From Streptomyces sp. CB02959 (GTDB lineage: Bacteria > Actinomycetota > Actinomycetes > Streptomycetales > Streptomycetaceae), in assembly GCF_002803155.1 (NCBI RefSeq), contig NZ_NNBP01000008.1:62001-126000 (forward strand): a DNA stretch of 64,000 bases, read 5' to 3'. Shown one piece after another: positions 33,414 to 41,778 of the stretch; the stretch's first letter is position 1, and each line of letters begins with the position of its first letter. The notes under the pieces are model-generated. The model was not told the DNA's origin, searched no databases, and worked only from the letters and a program-made list of their open reading frames with translations. A program made the translations under genes and the position numbers.

Positions 33414-34709
33414 ATGGGGGAGGACGTGCTCGGCGGGCGGTACCGCCTCGTCCGGCTGATCGGGCGGGGCGGGATGGGGGCCGTCCACGAAGCGGTGGAC
33501 ACCGAGCTCGACCGTCGGGTGGCGGTCAAGCAACTGCGGGGCGCGGGCGGCCGGGACGCCGCCGCGCTGGCCCTGACGCGCCTTCGCCGGGAGGCCCAGG
33601 CGCTGGCCCGGATCAGCCACCCGGGCGTCGTACAGGTCCACGACAGCGGCCGTCACGAGGACCGTCCGTACCTCGTGATGGAGCTGCTGGACGGGGTGGA
33701 CCTCGCGAAGCTGGTGGAGGCGCACGGCCCGCTGCCGCCGTCGGTGGCGGCGGCGGTCGGCCTGGGGATGTGCCGGGCGCTGGCCGCCGCCCACACCGCC
33801 GGCGTGCTGCACCGCGACGTCAAACCGACCAACGTCACGGTCACCGCGGCCGGCCGGGTGGTGCTCCAGGACTTCGGGCTCGCCCGGATCGTCGAGGAGC
33901 CGGCGATCACCCAGGCCGGTGTGCTGATCGGCACCCCGCAGTACATGGCCCCGGAGCTGATCCGCGGTGAACTCCCGGGCCCCGAGGCCGACATGTACGG
34001 TCTCGGCGCCTGCCTGTACCTGATGCTCGTCGGCACGCCGCCGCTGGGCACCGACCCGGTCGACGTCGGCGTGCTGGTGGAACGGGCGGTCGGGCCGGGC
34101 ATCCCCAAGCTGGCCGGGCGGATCGGCAGCGGTGTTCCGCATGCCCTGGCGCACCTCGTGGACGCGCTCTGCGGGCAGGAACCGGGCCACCGGCCGTCCA
34201 CCACCGACGTCGACGCGCTGTTGGCCTCGCTGCCGAGCGCGGACGACGAGCGCGCGTTGCGCCGGCTGGTGGCCGACCGCGCCCGCGAGCAGGCGGTGGA
34301 GTTCGTCTACAGCCCGCCGGCCCAGGACTCCTCGGCCCCGGAGCTGCTGGACTGGGCGGCGATCCCCCAGGCGGAGCCGGCCGTACGGGACGTCCACCGG
34401 CCGCTGACGCTCAGCGACGGCACCCGCCAGCTGCTGCTCAGCAGCATGACGGCGGACAACGCCCGGTCCCGCCAGCGCGAGGCGGTCAACCTCGTCCTGC
34501 GCGGCGACATCCAAGAAGCGGTGCGGATGCTCACCGCGGTCGCCCAGGTCTGCGCCTCGGCCCTGGGACCGGATCATCCGACCACCTTGACCAGCCAGTA
34601 CTGGCAGGCGGTGTGCCTGGCGCGGCTGGGCGCGGGAGCCGAGGCGCTGGAACTCTTCTCACGAGTCAACGCAGCAACCGAGCAGCGGAGGGGGCGGGAT
34701 CGTGACTGA
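33414..34709 (+). CDS. Ser/Thr protein kinase with TPR-like C-terminus, conflict-system component
   Basis: 431 residues. Complete Hanks-type kinase: glycine loop LIGRGGMGAVHEA, VAVK (K39), LHRDVKPTNV (D135), QDFGLARI (D153), GTPQYMAPELI. After the kinase (about residue 265) a linker leads to a TPR-like segment with the phrase ALGPDHPTTLTSQYWQAVCLARLGAGAEALELF. No membrane helix or PASTA repeats, so it is a cytosolic kinase unlike the cell-wall-sensing PknB type. It heads a three-gene operon, overlapping the EACC1 gene by 8 bases. Likely the sensor or activating enzyme of the caspase module. The substrate is not deducible. Confidence 0.9.
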   Translation: MGEDVLGGRYRLVRLIGRGGMGAVHEAVDTELDRRVAVKQLRGAGGRDAAALALTRLRREAQALARISHPGVVQVHDSGRHEDRPYLVMELLDGVDLAKLVEAHGPLPPSVAAAVGLGMCRALAAAHTAGVLHRDVKPTNVTVTAAGRVVLQDFGLARIVEEPAITQAGVLIGTPQYMAPELIRGELPGPEADMYGLGACLYLMLVGTPPLGTDPVDVGVLVERAVGPGIPKLAGRIGSGVPHALAHLVDALCGQEPGHRPSTTDVDALLASLPSADDERALRRLVADRAREQAVEFVYSPPAQDSSAPELLDWAAIPQAEPAVRDVHRPLTLSDGTRQLLLSSMTADNARSRQREAVNLVLRGDIQEAVRMLTAVAQVCASALGPDHPTTLTSQYWQAVCLARLGAGAEALELFSRVNAATEQRRGRDRD

Positions 34710-35097
34710 TCTCGACGTACGGGCGGTACCGGAGCCGGGCGGCGACGCGGAGGAGGAACTCCGCTCCCTGATGCACTGGTTGCACGACGACGAGGAGCTG
34801 CACCGCCAGGTGCGCGGCAGCCTCACCTCCTCCCGCGGGCCCCGGCCCGGCGAGATGGGCATCGGCTTCGACCTGCTCCAACTGGCCGTCGGCACCGCCG
34901 TGTCCGGCGGCTCGCTCGCCGTGTCGGTCCTCCAGTGGCGCGACGCGCGCCGCCGCGCCCCCGAACTCACCCTGCGCGCCGGGGAGATCGAGGTCCACAT
35001 CCCGCGCGGTGCGGCCGCCGACCCGGAGACCGTGCGCCGGATCGTCGCCCTGCTCGACGAGGCCCAGGAGCCCGGGGGCGATGACCGGACTGCCTGA
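34702..35097 (+). CDS. EACC1-type effector-associated small protein
   Basis: 131 residues: DAEEELRSLMHWLHDDEELH at the N-terminus, GIGFDLLQLAVGTAVSGGSLAVSVLQWRDARR (one hydrophobic helix with a trailing W and basic residues), a short beta part LTLRAGEIEVHIPRG, and DPETVRRIVALLDEA. This layout is that of the effector-associated constant component 1 family, described from computational studies of NTP-dependent actinobacterial conflict systems, where it stands beside caspase, protease or TIR effectors. Its biochemical role is unknown. The helix might insert in the membrane. GTG start after GGAGGGGG. Overlaps the kinase gene (8 bases) and the caspase gene (17 bases). Confidence 0.82.
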   Translation: MTDLDVRAVPEPGGDAEEELRSLMHWLHDDEELHRQVRGSLTSSRGPRPGEMGIGFDLLQLAVGTAVSGGSLAVSVLQWRDARRRAPELTLRAGEIEVHIPRGAAADPETVRRIVALLDEAQEPGGDDRTA

Positions 35098-36223
35098 TCC
35101 GGCCGCCTCCCGGGCCGTGCTGCTCGGCACCGCCTCCTACCGCCACCTCGACGCGCTCCCGGCCGTCGGGACCAACCTCCGCGACCTGGCGGGGACCCTG
35201 GGCGACGCCACGGTCTGGGGGCTGCCGGAGGCGCACTGCGAGGTGGTGCTCGACCCGGGGAGCGCCGACGCGATGCTCGATCCCGTCCACCGCGCCGGCG
35301 ACGAGGCCACCGACACCCTCGTCGTCTACTTCGCGGGCCACGGCCTGCGCGACACCGAGTCGGCCGACCTCTACCTCGGCCTGACCGGCTCCCGGGACGG
35401 CGTCGGCTACACCGCGGTCGCCTACCAGCACCTGCGCGGCGCCATCCGGGCCGCCCGCGCCCGCCGCAAGGTCGTCGTCCTGGACTGCTGCTTCAGCGGC
35501 CGGGCCGTCCGCACCCTCGCCGGCCGCAACGACGTCCTGGCCGCCCAGGCCGCGGTGGACGGCGCGTACGTGCTGACCGCCTCCCCACGGGACCGGGTCG
35601 CGCTGGCCCCGGACGGCGAGCGGCACACCGCCTTCACCGGCGAACTGCTCGGCATCCTCCGGCACGGCATCACCGACGGCCCCGAGCTGATCGACCTCGA
35701 CACCCTCTACCGGGCCCTGGAGGAGCGGCTGGGGGCCAAGAACCGGCCGCTGCCCCAGCGCGCCCAGGAGAACGGCGTGGGGCGGCTGCCGCTGGCCCGC
35801 AACCGCGCGCTGGCGCAGCGCCGCGCGCCCGCCGGGCCGGTGCTCGACGCCGAGGTCCGCGCCGCCATGGTGGCGTCTGGCCTCGGCCTCGCGCGGATGC
35901 TGCGGGCGGCCGGCAACAGCCGGGACGCGCTGCCGGTGCTCCGGCTCGCCCTGCGGGAGCGCGGCCCGGACGGCGGGGGCGACCTGCTGCCCGTACAACT
36001 GGAGCTCTCCGAACTCCTCGCCGAGACCGGGCAGATCAAGGAGGCCATAGAGGTTCTGGAGCAGGCGTTCCACCAGGCCCGCCAGGTCTACGGCCCGGAG
36101 GCCGTACTGGTCTGCCGGCGGCTGGCCGACCTGCTCCAGGAGTCCGGCAACCACATCCAGGCGTGCGAGGTGCTCAAGCACGCACTGGACCTGATGGAGA
36201 CGGGGCACCGCAGCCGGCGGTGA
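35081..36223 (+). CDS. Caspase-like (peptidase C14) protein with C-terminal TPRs
   Basis: 380 residues. N-terminal caspase fold (about 1-225): AVLLGTASYRHLDALPAVGTN, catalytic His87 in VVYFAGHGLRD, and the nucleophile motif VVLDCCFSGRA (Cys137 by alignment with D-x-C-x-S-G of metacaspases), then YVLTASPRDRVAL and HTAFTGELLGIL. The dyad is intact. Residues about 270-375 form TPR units (RAAGNSRDALPVLRLALRE, ETGQIKEAIEVLEQAFHQAR, ESGNHIQACEVLKHALDLM). Predicted cytosolic protease effector whose TPRs could bind the kinase TPR tail. ATG lies inside the end of the EACC1 gene. A perfect hairpin terminator follows. Confidence 0.9.
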   Translation: MTGLPDPAASRAVLLGTASYRHLDALPAVGTNLRDLAGTLGDATVWGLPEAHCEVVLDPGSADAMLDPVHRAGDEATDTLVVYFAGHGLRDTESADLYLGLTGSRDGVGYTAVAYQHLRGAIRAARARRKVVVLDCCFSGRAVRTLAGRNDVLAAQAAVDGAYVLTASPRDRVALAPDGERHTAFTGELLGILRHGITDGPELIDLDTLYRALEERLGAKNRPLPQRAQENGVGRLPLARNRALAQRRAPAGPVLDAEVRAAMVASGLGLARMLRAAGNSRDALPVLRLALRERGPDGGGDLLPVQLELSELLAETGQIKEAIEVLEQAFHQARQVYGPEAVLVCRRLADLLQESGNHIQACEVLKHALDLMETGHRSRR

Positions 36224-36243
36224 AGCGCCACCGACCGCGCGAA

Positions 36244-36273
36244 ACGGCCCGCCGGGAATCCCCGGCGGGCCGT
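36244..36273. terminator. Bidirectional terminator between caspase operon and DUF349 gene
   Basis: Perfect 13-bp stem (ACGGCCCGCCGGG with CCCGGCGGGCCGT), AATC loop, between convergent genes. Confidence 0.8.
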
Positions 36274-36293
36274 CACGGACGAGCGGCGGCGGC

Positions 36294-37523
36294 TCAGCCG
36301 CCGAACTCCTCCAGGCCCTTCAGCGCCTGGTCCAGCAGCGCCTTGCGGCCCTCCAGCTCCCGGCCGAGCTTGTCGGCCTTGGCGGTGTTGCCGGCCGCCC
36401 GGGCCGCGTCGATCTGCTTCTGGAGCTTGTCGACGGCGTCCTGGAGCTGACCGGTCAGCCCCGCGGCGCGCGCCCGCGCCTCAGGGTTGGTCCGCCGCCA
36501 CTCGGCCTCCTCGGCGTCCTGGATGGCCCGCTCGACGGCGTGCATCCGGCCCTCGATCTTGGGGCGGGCGTCCCGCGGCACGTGGCCGATGGCCTCCCAC
36601 CGCTCGTTGACCGCCCGGAACGCGGCCCGGGCCGCCTTCAGGTCGGTGACCGGGAGCAGCTTCTCCGCCTCGGCGGCCAGCTCCTCCTTGCGGGTCAGGT
36701 TCTCCTGCTGCTCGGCGTCGCGCTCCGCGAAGACCTCGCTGCGGGCCTGGAAGAAGACGTCCTGCGCGCCGCGGAAGCGGTTCCACAGGTCGTCCTCGTG
36801 CTCGCGCTGGGCGCGACCGGCCGCCTTCCAATCCTGCATCAGCTCGCGGTAGCGGGCGGCCGTGGCCCCCCAGTCCGTGGAGCCGGACAGCGCCTCGGCC
36901 TCGGAGACCAGCTTCTCCTTCGCCTTGCGGGCCTCCTCGCGCTGCGCGTCCAGCGAGGCGAAGTGCGCCTTGCGCCGCTTGGAGAACGCCGACCGGGCGT
37001 GCGAGAAGCGGTGCCACAGCTCGTCGTCGGTCTTGCGGTCCAGCCGAGGCAGGCCCTTCCAGGTGTCGACCAGCGCCCGCAGCCGCTCGCCCGCCACCCG
37101 CCACTGCTCGCTGGCGGCCAGCTCCTCGGCCTCGACGACCAGCTTCTCCTTGGCCTGCCGGGCCTCGTCGCTCTGCCGGGCCTTCGCCGCCCGGCGCTCC
37201 TCGCGCCGCGACTCGACCACGCCGACCAGCGCGTCCAGCCGCTTCTTCAGTGCCTCCAGATCGCCCACCGCGTGGTGCTCGTCGACCTGCACGCGCAGGT
37301 GGTCGATCGCGATCTGGGCGTCCTTCGCCGAGAGGTCGGTGGTCCTGACCCGCCGCTCCAGGAGGTCGATTTCCACGACCAGGCCCTCATACTTGCGCTC
37401 GAAGTAGGCAAGGGCCTCTTCGGGAGTGCCCGCCTGCCACGATCCGACGACCTGCTCGCCGTCGGCGGTACGCACGTACACGGTCCCCGTCTCATCGACG
37501 CGGCCCCATGGGTCGCTGCTCAC
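36294..37523 (-). CDS. DUF349 coiled-coil protein
   Basis: 409 residues. A short N-terminal beta segment (GRVDETGTVYVRTADGEQVVGSW) precedes several repeats of the DUF349 three-helix unit, each built on W-x-x-A-x-x-R-(Y/L)-x-x-L-x-x-x-W-K then L-W-x-R-F. Examples are QWRVAGERLRALVDTWKG, DDELWHRFSHAR, DWGATAARYRELMQDWKAAG and DLWNRFRGAQDVFF. The rest is a charged coiled coil. Function of the family is unsettled. GTG start five bases after GGAGG. The long frame upstream of this GTG is not coding. Conserved neighbour of the cyclophilin gene downstream of relA in Streptomyces. Confidence 0.9.
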   Translation of the reverse strand: MSSDPWGRVDETGTVYVRTADGEQVVGSWQAGTPEEALAYFERKYEGLVVEIDLLERRVRTTDLSAKDAQIAIDHLRVQVDEHHAVGDLEALKKRLDALVGVVESRREERRAAKARQSDEARQAKEKLVVEAEELAASEQWRVAGERLRALVDTWKGLPRLDRKTDDELWHRFSHARSAFSKRRKAHFASLDAQREEARKAKEKLVSEAEALSGSTDWGATAARYRELMQDWKAAGRAQREHEDDLWNRFRGAQDVFFQARSEVFAERDAEQQENLTRKEELAAEAEKLLPVTDLKAARAAFRAVNERWEAIGHVPRDARPKIEGRMHAVERAIQDAEEAEWRRTNPEARARAAGLTGQLQDAVDKLQKQIDAARAAGNTAKADKLGRELEGRKALLDQALKGLEEFGG

Positions 37524-37763
37524 AGCGCCTCCTCCAATGATGCCGGCGCGGGCCTGTGGCCCCCCGGCATCGTCCACAGTTTCTGTCCGGCGGGGCAGCG
37601 CCCCGGCCGGTCCGACGGGCTGAATTGCGGTGAGGGTGGCAGGCCGTCGGAGCAGGCACCCTACACAACGCCAATCTAGGCGACCGGCGGTCGGCTGTCC
37701 GCATCCAGCACGACCGAAATTCCAGCGGGGACGACGGAAGCCGCCCACACCCGCCGCCTGTGA

Positions 37764-38597
37764 TCAGGACTTCTCGACCACCGCCCCGTTGATGACGACC
37801 GTGGCGTTGGGCGCGGTGCTGCCGGTCGCCGGATCGGGGTGCGAACCGGCTTCGGCGATCTTCTTCAGGACGTCCATCCCCCCGGTGATCCGCCCGAACG
37901 GCGTGTAGTTCGGGGGCAGCTGGCTGTCCTGGTAGACGAGGAAGAACTGACTGCCGCCGGAGTCGCGGGTCTTGGGGTTGCTGCCGTCGTAGCGGTTGGC
38001 CATGGCGACCGTGCCCGCCGGGTAGACGTCGCCCTTGAGGCTCGGGTCCTTGAGGTTCTCGTCCGGAATGGTGTAGCCGGGCGTGCCCTCGCCGGTGCCC
38101 TTCGGGTCGCCGCACTGCAGGACGTGGATCCGCTCGTCGACCAGGCGGTGGCAGCGGCTGTGGTCGAAGTAGCCCTGGCCCGCCAGGAAGGCGAACGAGT
38201 TGACGGTGTGCGGCGCCTTGGCCGCGTCCATGGTGAAGGTGATCCGCCCGCAGGTGGTGGCCAGCTCGGAGGTGTACGACGCCGAGGTGTCGACCGTCAT
38301 CGCCGGCTCCTTGGGCCAGGTCTTCTTCGACGGCGTGCCCTTGGCGGGCCGGGCACAGGGGTCGGCGGCCGGGGACGGGGTCGCGGCGGCCGCGTCGTCC
38401 GTGCCGGCCTTCCGGTCGCCGCCGATCAGCGTGACGGAGGCGTACGCGGTGGCACCGGCGGCCAGCGCGACGGCCACGACACCCGCGATGATCACATTGC
38501 GGCGCTTGGTGCGCCGCACGGTCTCGACCCGCCGCTCCTGCTGGCGCGCGTACTTCTGCCGGGCGAGCTCGCGCCGCCGCCGGTCCTTGCTGACCAC
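37764..38597 (-). CDS. Membrane-anchored cyclophilin-type peptidyl-prolyl isomerase
   Basis: 277 residues. Basic cytoplasmic start (KDRRRRELARQKYARQQERR), one membrane helix (NVIIAGVVAVALAAGATAYA), a linker, then an extracytoplasmic cyclophilin domain: CGRITFTMDAAKAPHTVNSFAFLA, YFDHSRCHRLVDERIHVLQCGDP, DSGGSQFFLVYQDSQLPPNYTPFGRITGGMDVL. The active-site loop is divergent. The usual F-H-R...GGDP reads C-H-R...CGDP with two extra residues, so isomerase activity may be altered. GTG start after AAGGAGACG. Equivalent to mycobacterial PpiB beside relA and hisS. Likely helps fold secreted proteins. Confidence 0.9.
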   Translation of the reverse strand: MVSKDRRRRELARQKYARQQERRVETVRRTKRRNVIIAGVVAVALAAGATAYASVTLIGGDRKAGTDDAAAATPSPAADPCARPAKGTPSKKTWPKEPAMTVDTSASYTSELATTCGRITFTMDAAKAPHTVNSFAFLAGQGYFDHSRCHRLVDERIHVLQCGDPKGTGEGTPGYTIPDENLKDPSLKGDVYPAGTVAMANRYDGSNPKTRDSGGSQFFLVYQDSQLPPNYTPFGRITGGMDVLKKIAEAGSHPDPATGSTAPNATVVINGAVVEKS

Positions 38598-38840
38598 CGG
38601 TCGTCTCCTTGTCCTGAGCGTCGATCGCTGCCAATGGGCACTGCCGTCGGACTCCCGCCTGCCGTTCGACGTCCGGCCCGTCCTCCGGGCGGACGACGGG
38701 AGCCGGACGGCAGGGCCCAGCCGTGGCCGTACCGTATACGGGTTCGCCCTGCCGGGAGTCCCGCCGGTAGGCTCTGGAGCTGCCGAGATGTTCCGGGCGC
38801 GGCCCCGCAGGCCCGCCCCCGCCGATCTTTAAGGACGAAC

Positions 38841-39557
38841 GTGCTGATTGCCGGGTTCCCCGCCGGGGCCTGGGGGACCAACTGCTACTTGGTCGCCCCC
38901 GCCGCCGGCGAGGAGTGCGTGATCATCGACCCGGGCCACCAGGCCGCCCAGGGCGTCGAGGAAACGCTCAAGAAGCACCGGCTCAAGCCCGTCGCGGTGA
39001 TCCTCACCCACGGCCACATCGACCACGTCGCGTCGGTCGTCCCGGTGTGCGGTGCGCACGACGTCCCCGCCTGGATCCACCCCGAGGACCGCTTCATGAT
39101 GAGCGATCCGGAGAAGGCGCTCGGCCGCTCCATCGGGCAGCAGCTCATGGGCGAACTGACCGTGGGTGAGCCGGACGACGTCAAGGAGCTGGCCGATGGG
39201 AGCGCGCTGGAGCTGGCCGGGATGGAGTTCTCGGTCGCACACGCCCCGGGCCATACCAAGGGGTCGGTGACCTTCCGGATGCCCGAGCAGGCCGACGTTC
39301 CGCCGGTCTTCTTCTCGGGCGACCTGCTGTTCGCCGGCTCCATCGGACGCACCGACCTGCCGGGCGGCGACCACGCCGAGATCCTCCGGTCGCTGGCACG
39401 CGTGTGCCTGCCCCTGGAGGACTCCACCGTCGTCCTGTCCGGCCACGGCCCCCAGACCACCATCGGCAACGAGCGCGCCACCAACCCCTTCCTCCGGCAG
39501 GTGGCCGCCGGCCTCGGAGACGGCACCCCGACCGCCGCTCCGCGACGAGGAATGTGA
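38841..39557 (+). CDS. Metallo-beta-lactamase-fold hydrolase (glyoxalase II-like)
   Basis: 238 residues. Metal-binding motif THGHIDH (H-x-H-x-D-H), further ligands in APGHTKGS, FSGDLLFAGSIGRTD and LSGHGPQTT. N-terminal strand block AGFPAGAWGTNCYLVAP and VIIDPG. Probably a thioester or persulfide hydrolase. The actinobacterial substrate would be a mycothiol-type rather than glutathione conjugate, which is inference. GTG after AAGGACG. Twelve bases before hisS, hence likely one operon, the order also seen in mycobacteria. A TAGGCT at 38768-38773 is a possible -10. Confidence 0.9.
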   Translation: MLIAGFPAGAWGTNCYLVAPAAGEECVIIDPGHQAAQGVEETLKKHRLKPVAVILTHGHIDHVASVVPVCGAHDVPAWIHPEDRFMMSDPEKALGRSIGQQLMGELTVGEPDDVKELADGSALELAGMEFSVAHAPGHTKGSVTFRMPEQADVPPVFFSGDLLFAGSIGRTDLPGGDHAEILRSLARVCLPLEDSTVVLSGHGPQTTIGNERATNPFLRQVAAGLGDGTPTAAPRRGM

Positions 39558-39569
39558 CGAGAACCTTCC

Positions 39570-40832
39570 GTGAGCACCTTTCAGGCACCCAAGGGCACCT
39601 ACGACCTGATCCCGCCGAACTCCGCGACGTACCTCGCGGTGCGCGAGGCGATCTCCGCACCGCTGAAGAACTCCGGTTACGGCTACATCGAGACGCCCGG
39701 CTTCGAGAACGTCGAGCTGTTCGCCCGCGGTGTCGGTGAGTCCACCGACATCGTCACCAAGGAGATGTACGCCTTCGAGACCAAGGGCGGCGACAGGCTC
39801 GCCCTGCGCCCCGAGGGCACCGCGTCCACCCTGCGCGCCGCGCTGGAGGCCAACCTCCACAAGGGCGGCAACCTGCCGGTCAAGCTCTGGTACTCCGGCT
39901 CGTACTACCGCTACGAGCGCCCGCAGAAGGGCCGCTACCGGCACTTCTCGCAGGTCGGCGCCGAGGCGATCGGTGTCGAGGACCCGGCGCTGGACGCCGA
40001 GCTGATCATCCTGGCCGACCAGTCGTACCGCTCGCTGGGGCTGCGCGACTTCCGGATCCTGCTCAACTCGCTGGGCGACAAGGAGTGCCGTCCCGTCTAC
40101 CGCGCCGCGCTCCAGGACTTCCTGCGCGGGCTGGAGCTGGACGAGGACACCCGCCGCCGGATCGACATCAACCCGCTGCGCGTCCTGGACGACAAGCGGG
40201 AGTCGGTCCAGGAGCAGCTGATCGGCGCGCCGATGCTGCGCGACTACCTCTGCGAGGCGTGCAAGACCTACCACGAGCAGGTGCGCGAGCTGCTGACCGC
40301 GGCGGGCGTGGCCTTCGAGGACGACCCGAAGCTGGTCCGCGGCCTGGACTACTACACCCGCACCACCTTCGAGTTCGTCCACGACGGTCTCGGCTCGCAG
40401 TCCGCGGTGGGCGGCGGCGGCCGCTACGACGGCCTCTCGGAGATGATCGGCGGCCCCGCGCTGCCGTCCGTCGGCTGGGCGCTGGGCGTCGACCGCACGG
40501 TGCTGGCCCTGGAGGCCGAGGGCATCACCCTCGACCTGCCGGCCGCCACCTCCGTCTACGCGGTCCCGCTCGGCGAGGAGGCCCGCCGGGTCCTGTTCGG
40601 CAAGGTCACCGAGCTGCGCCGGGCCGGGGTCGCCACCGACTTCGCCTACGGCGGCAAGGGCCTGAAGAACGCCATGAAGTCCGCCAACCGCTCCGGCGCA
40701 CGGCTGGCCCTGGTGGCCGGCGAGCGGGACCTGGCCGAGGGCATCGTCCAGCTCAAGGACCTGCAGAGCGGTGAGCAGACTCCGGTCGCGCTGGACGCGC
40801 TGGTCGACGAGGTCCGGCGGGCGCTGGCCTGA
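39570..40832 (+). CDS. hisS: Histidyl-tRNA synthetase
   Basis: 420 residues, class II. Starts FQAPKGTYDLIPPNSATYL. Motif 2 region YRYERPQKGRYRHFSQVGAEAIG, histidine-binding VRGLDYYTRTTFEFV (HisA-type block), GGGGRYDGL and motif 3 PSVGWALGVDRTVLAL, then the anticodon-binding domain with KNAMKSANRSGARLALV. GTG start. A strong terminator follows. Confidence 0.97.
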   Translation: MSTFQAPKGTYDLIPPNSATYLAVREAISAPLKNSGYGYIETPGFENVELFARGVGESTDIVTKEMYAFETKGGDRLALRPEGTASTLRAALEANLHKGGNLPVKLWYSGSYYRYERPQKGRYRHFSQVGAEAIGVEDPALDAELIILADQSYRSLGLRDFRILLNSLGDKECRPVYRAALQDFLRGLELDEDTRRRIDINPLRVLDDKRESVQEQLIGAPMLRDYLCEACKTYHEQVRELLTAAGVAFEDDPKLVRGLDYYTRTTFEFVHDGLGSQSAVGGGGRYDGLSEMIGGPALPSVGWALGVDRTVLALEAEGITLDLPAATSVYAVPLGEEARRVLFGKVTELRRAGVATDFAYGGKGLKNAMKSANRSGARLALVAGERDLAEGIVQLKDLQSGEQTPVALDALVDEVRRALA

Positions 40833-40849
40833 GCCGGCGGTACCGACCC

Positions 40850-40890
40850 CGAGGGGGCCCGGACGGCAGTGCGCCGTCCGGGCCCCCTCG
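40850..40890 (+). terminator. Strong terminator after hisS
   Basis: Perfect 18-bp stem (CGAGGGGGCCCGGACGGC and its complement) around a five-base loop. No U-run, but very stable. Confidence 0.8.
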
Positions 40891-41029
40891 CGTCAACGCC
40901 GGGGAGTGCCGAATCACCCCGGATCCGCCCAGGGCACCCCGGCTTCACAGGGAGGTGCGGCACAATGAAGGACGCGGCCGGGACCGCCGGCCGAGCCCCA
41001 CCTCCCCACGTGACCGACGGAACGGCCAT

Positions 41030-41671
41030 ATGACGACGACAGCGCTTGACGACGTGTCCACCGACGACGACCGCGCGAGCGCCGCGGAAACCATCGGCTC
41101 CGGTCGAGGCTTCGCTCTGCTCCTGGTGATCACCGGAGCGCTCGGCGCACTGACCGCCTGGATCATCACGCTGGACAAGTTCGAGCTGCTGAAGGACCCG
41201 AACTTCAAGCCGGCCTGCAGCCTCAGCCCGATCATCTCCTGCGGCAGCGTCATGCAGAGCAAGCAGGCGGAGGCCTTCGGCTTCCCCAACCCGATGGCCG
41301 GGCTGGTCGGTTTCGCGGTGGTCATCGCGATCGGCATGGCCCTGCTGGCGGGTGCCCGCTTCCGCCGCTGGTACTGGCTCGGCCTGAACGTCGGCACGCT
41401 GCTGGCCGCGGTCTTCTGCATGTGGCTGATGACCCAGTCGCTGTACGACATCAACGCGCTCTGCCTGTGGTGCTCGCTGACCTGGTGCGTGACCGTCCTG
41501 ATGTTCTGGTACACCACGGTGCACAACCTCAAGCACGGCATCATCCCGGCGCCCCGGGGGCTGCGCGACGCGGTCGTGGAGTTCCACTGGGTCGTCCCGG
41601 TGCTCTGGTACGGCGTGATCGCGCTGCTGATCCTGACCCGCTGGTGGTCGTACTGGAGCAGCCTGCTCTGA
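41030..41671 (+). CDS. Vitamin K epoxide reductase (VKOR) family membrane protein
   Basis: 213 residues with five hydrophobic segments. The two VKOR cysteine pairs are present: C63 with C71 in ACSLSPIISCGSV, and the CLWC active site (C145, C148) in NALCLWCSLTWC. Also conserved is GFPNPMAGLVGF. Bacterial VKOR reoxidises a DsbA-like partner and passes electrons to quinone, so it likely supports disulfide formation outside the cell. No thioredoxin domain is fused, so the partner must be encoded elsewhere. Start at MTTTALDD. An upstream in-frame ATG lacks a convincing site. Confidence 0.92.
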   Translation: MTTTALDDVSTDDDRASAAETIGSGRGFALLLVITGALGALTAWIITLDKFELLKDPNFKPACSLSPIISCGSVMQSKQAEAFGFPNPMAGLVGFAVVIAIGMALLAGARFRRWYWLGLNVGTLLAAVFCMWLMTQSLYDINALCLWCSLTWCVTVLMFWYTTVHNLKHGIIPAPRGLRDAVVEFHWVVPVLWYGVIALLILTRWWSYWSSLL

Positions 41672-41714
41672 GTCGTCCCGGGACGCGCCCCTGACGCCTC
41701 CCGGACCGCTTCCG

Positions 41715-41747
41715 CGCCCCGGCCCGCCGACCACGGCGGCCGGGGCG
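41715..41747 (+). terminator. Terminator between VKOR gene and rarA
   Basis: A 14-bp stem with one bulged C (CGCCCCGGCC(C)GCCG with CGGCGGCCGGGGCG). It abuts the rarA promoter motif with no spacing. Confidence 0.55.
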
Positions 41748-41770
41748 TTGTCAGTGGGGTGGCATAGGCT
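41748..41770 (+). promoter_or_regulatory. PafBC-type DNA-damage promoter of rarA
   Basis: TTGTCAGTG, 8 bases, TAGGCT, an exact fit to tTGTCRGTG-N8-TAnnnT. The start codon of rarA begins 9 bases after the -10 hexamer, so the transcript is expected to be leaderless or nearly so. Confidence 0.8.
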
Positions 41771-41778
41771 CCGTAGAC

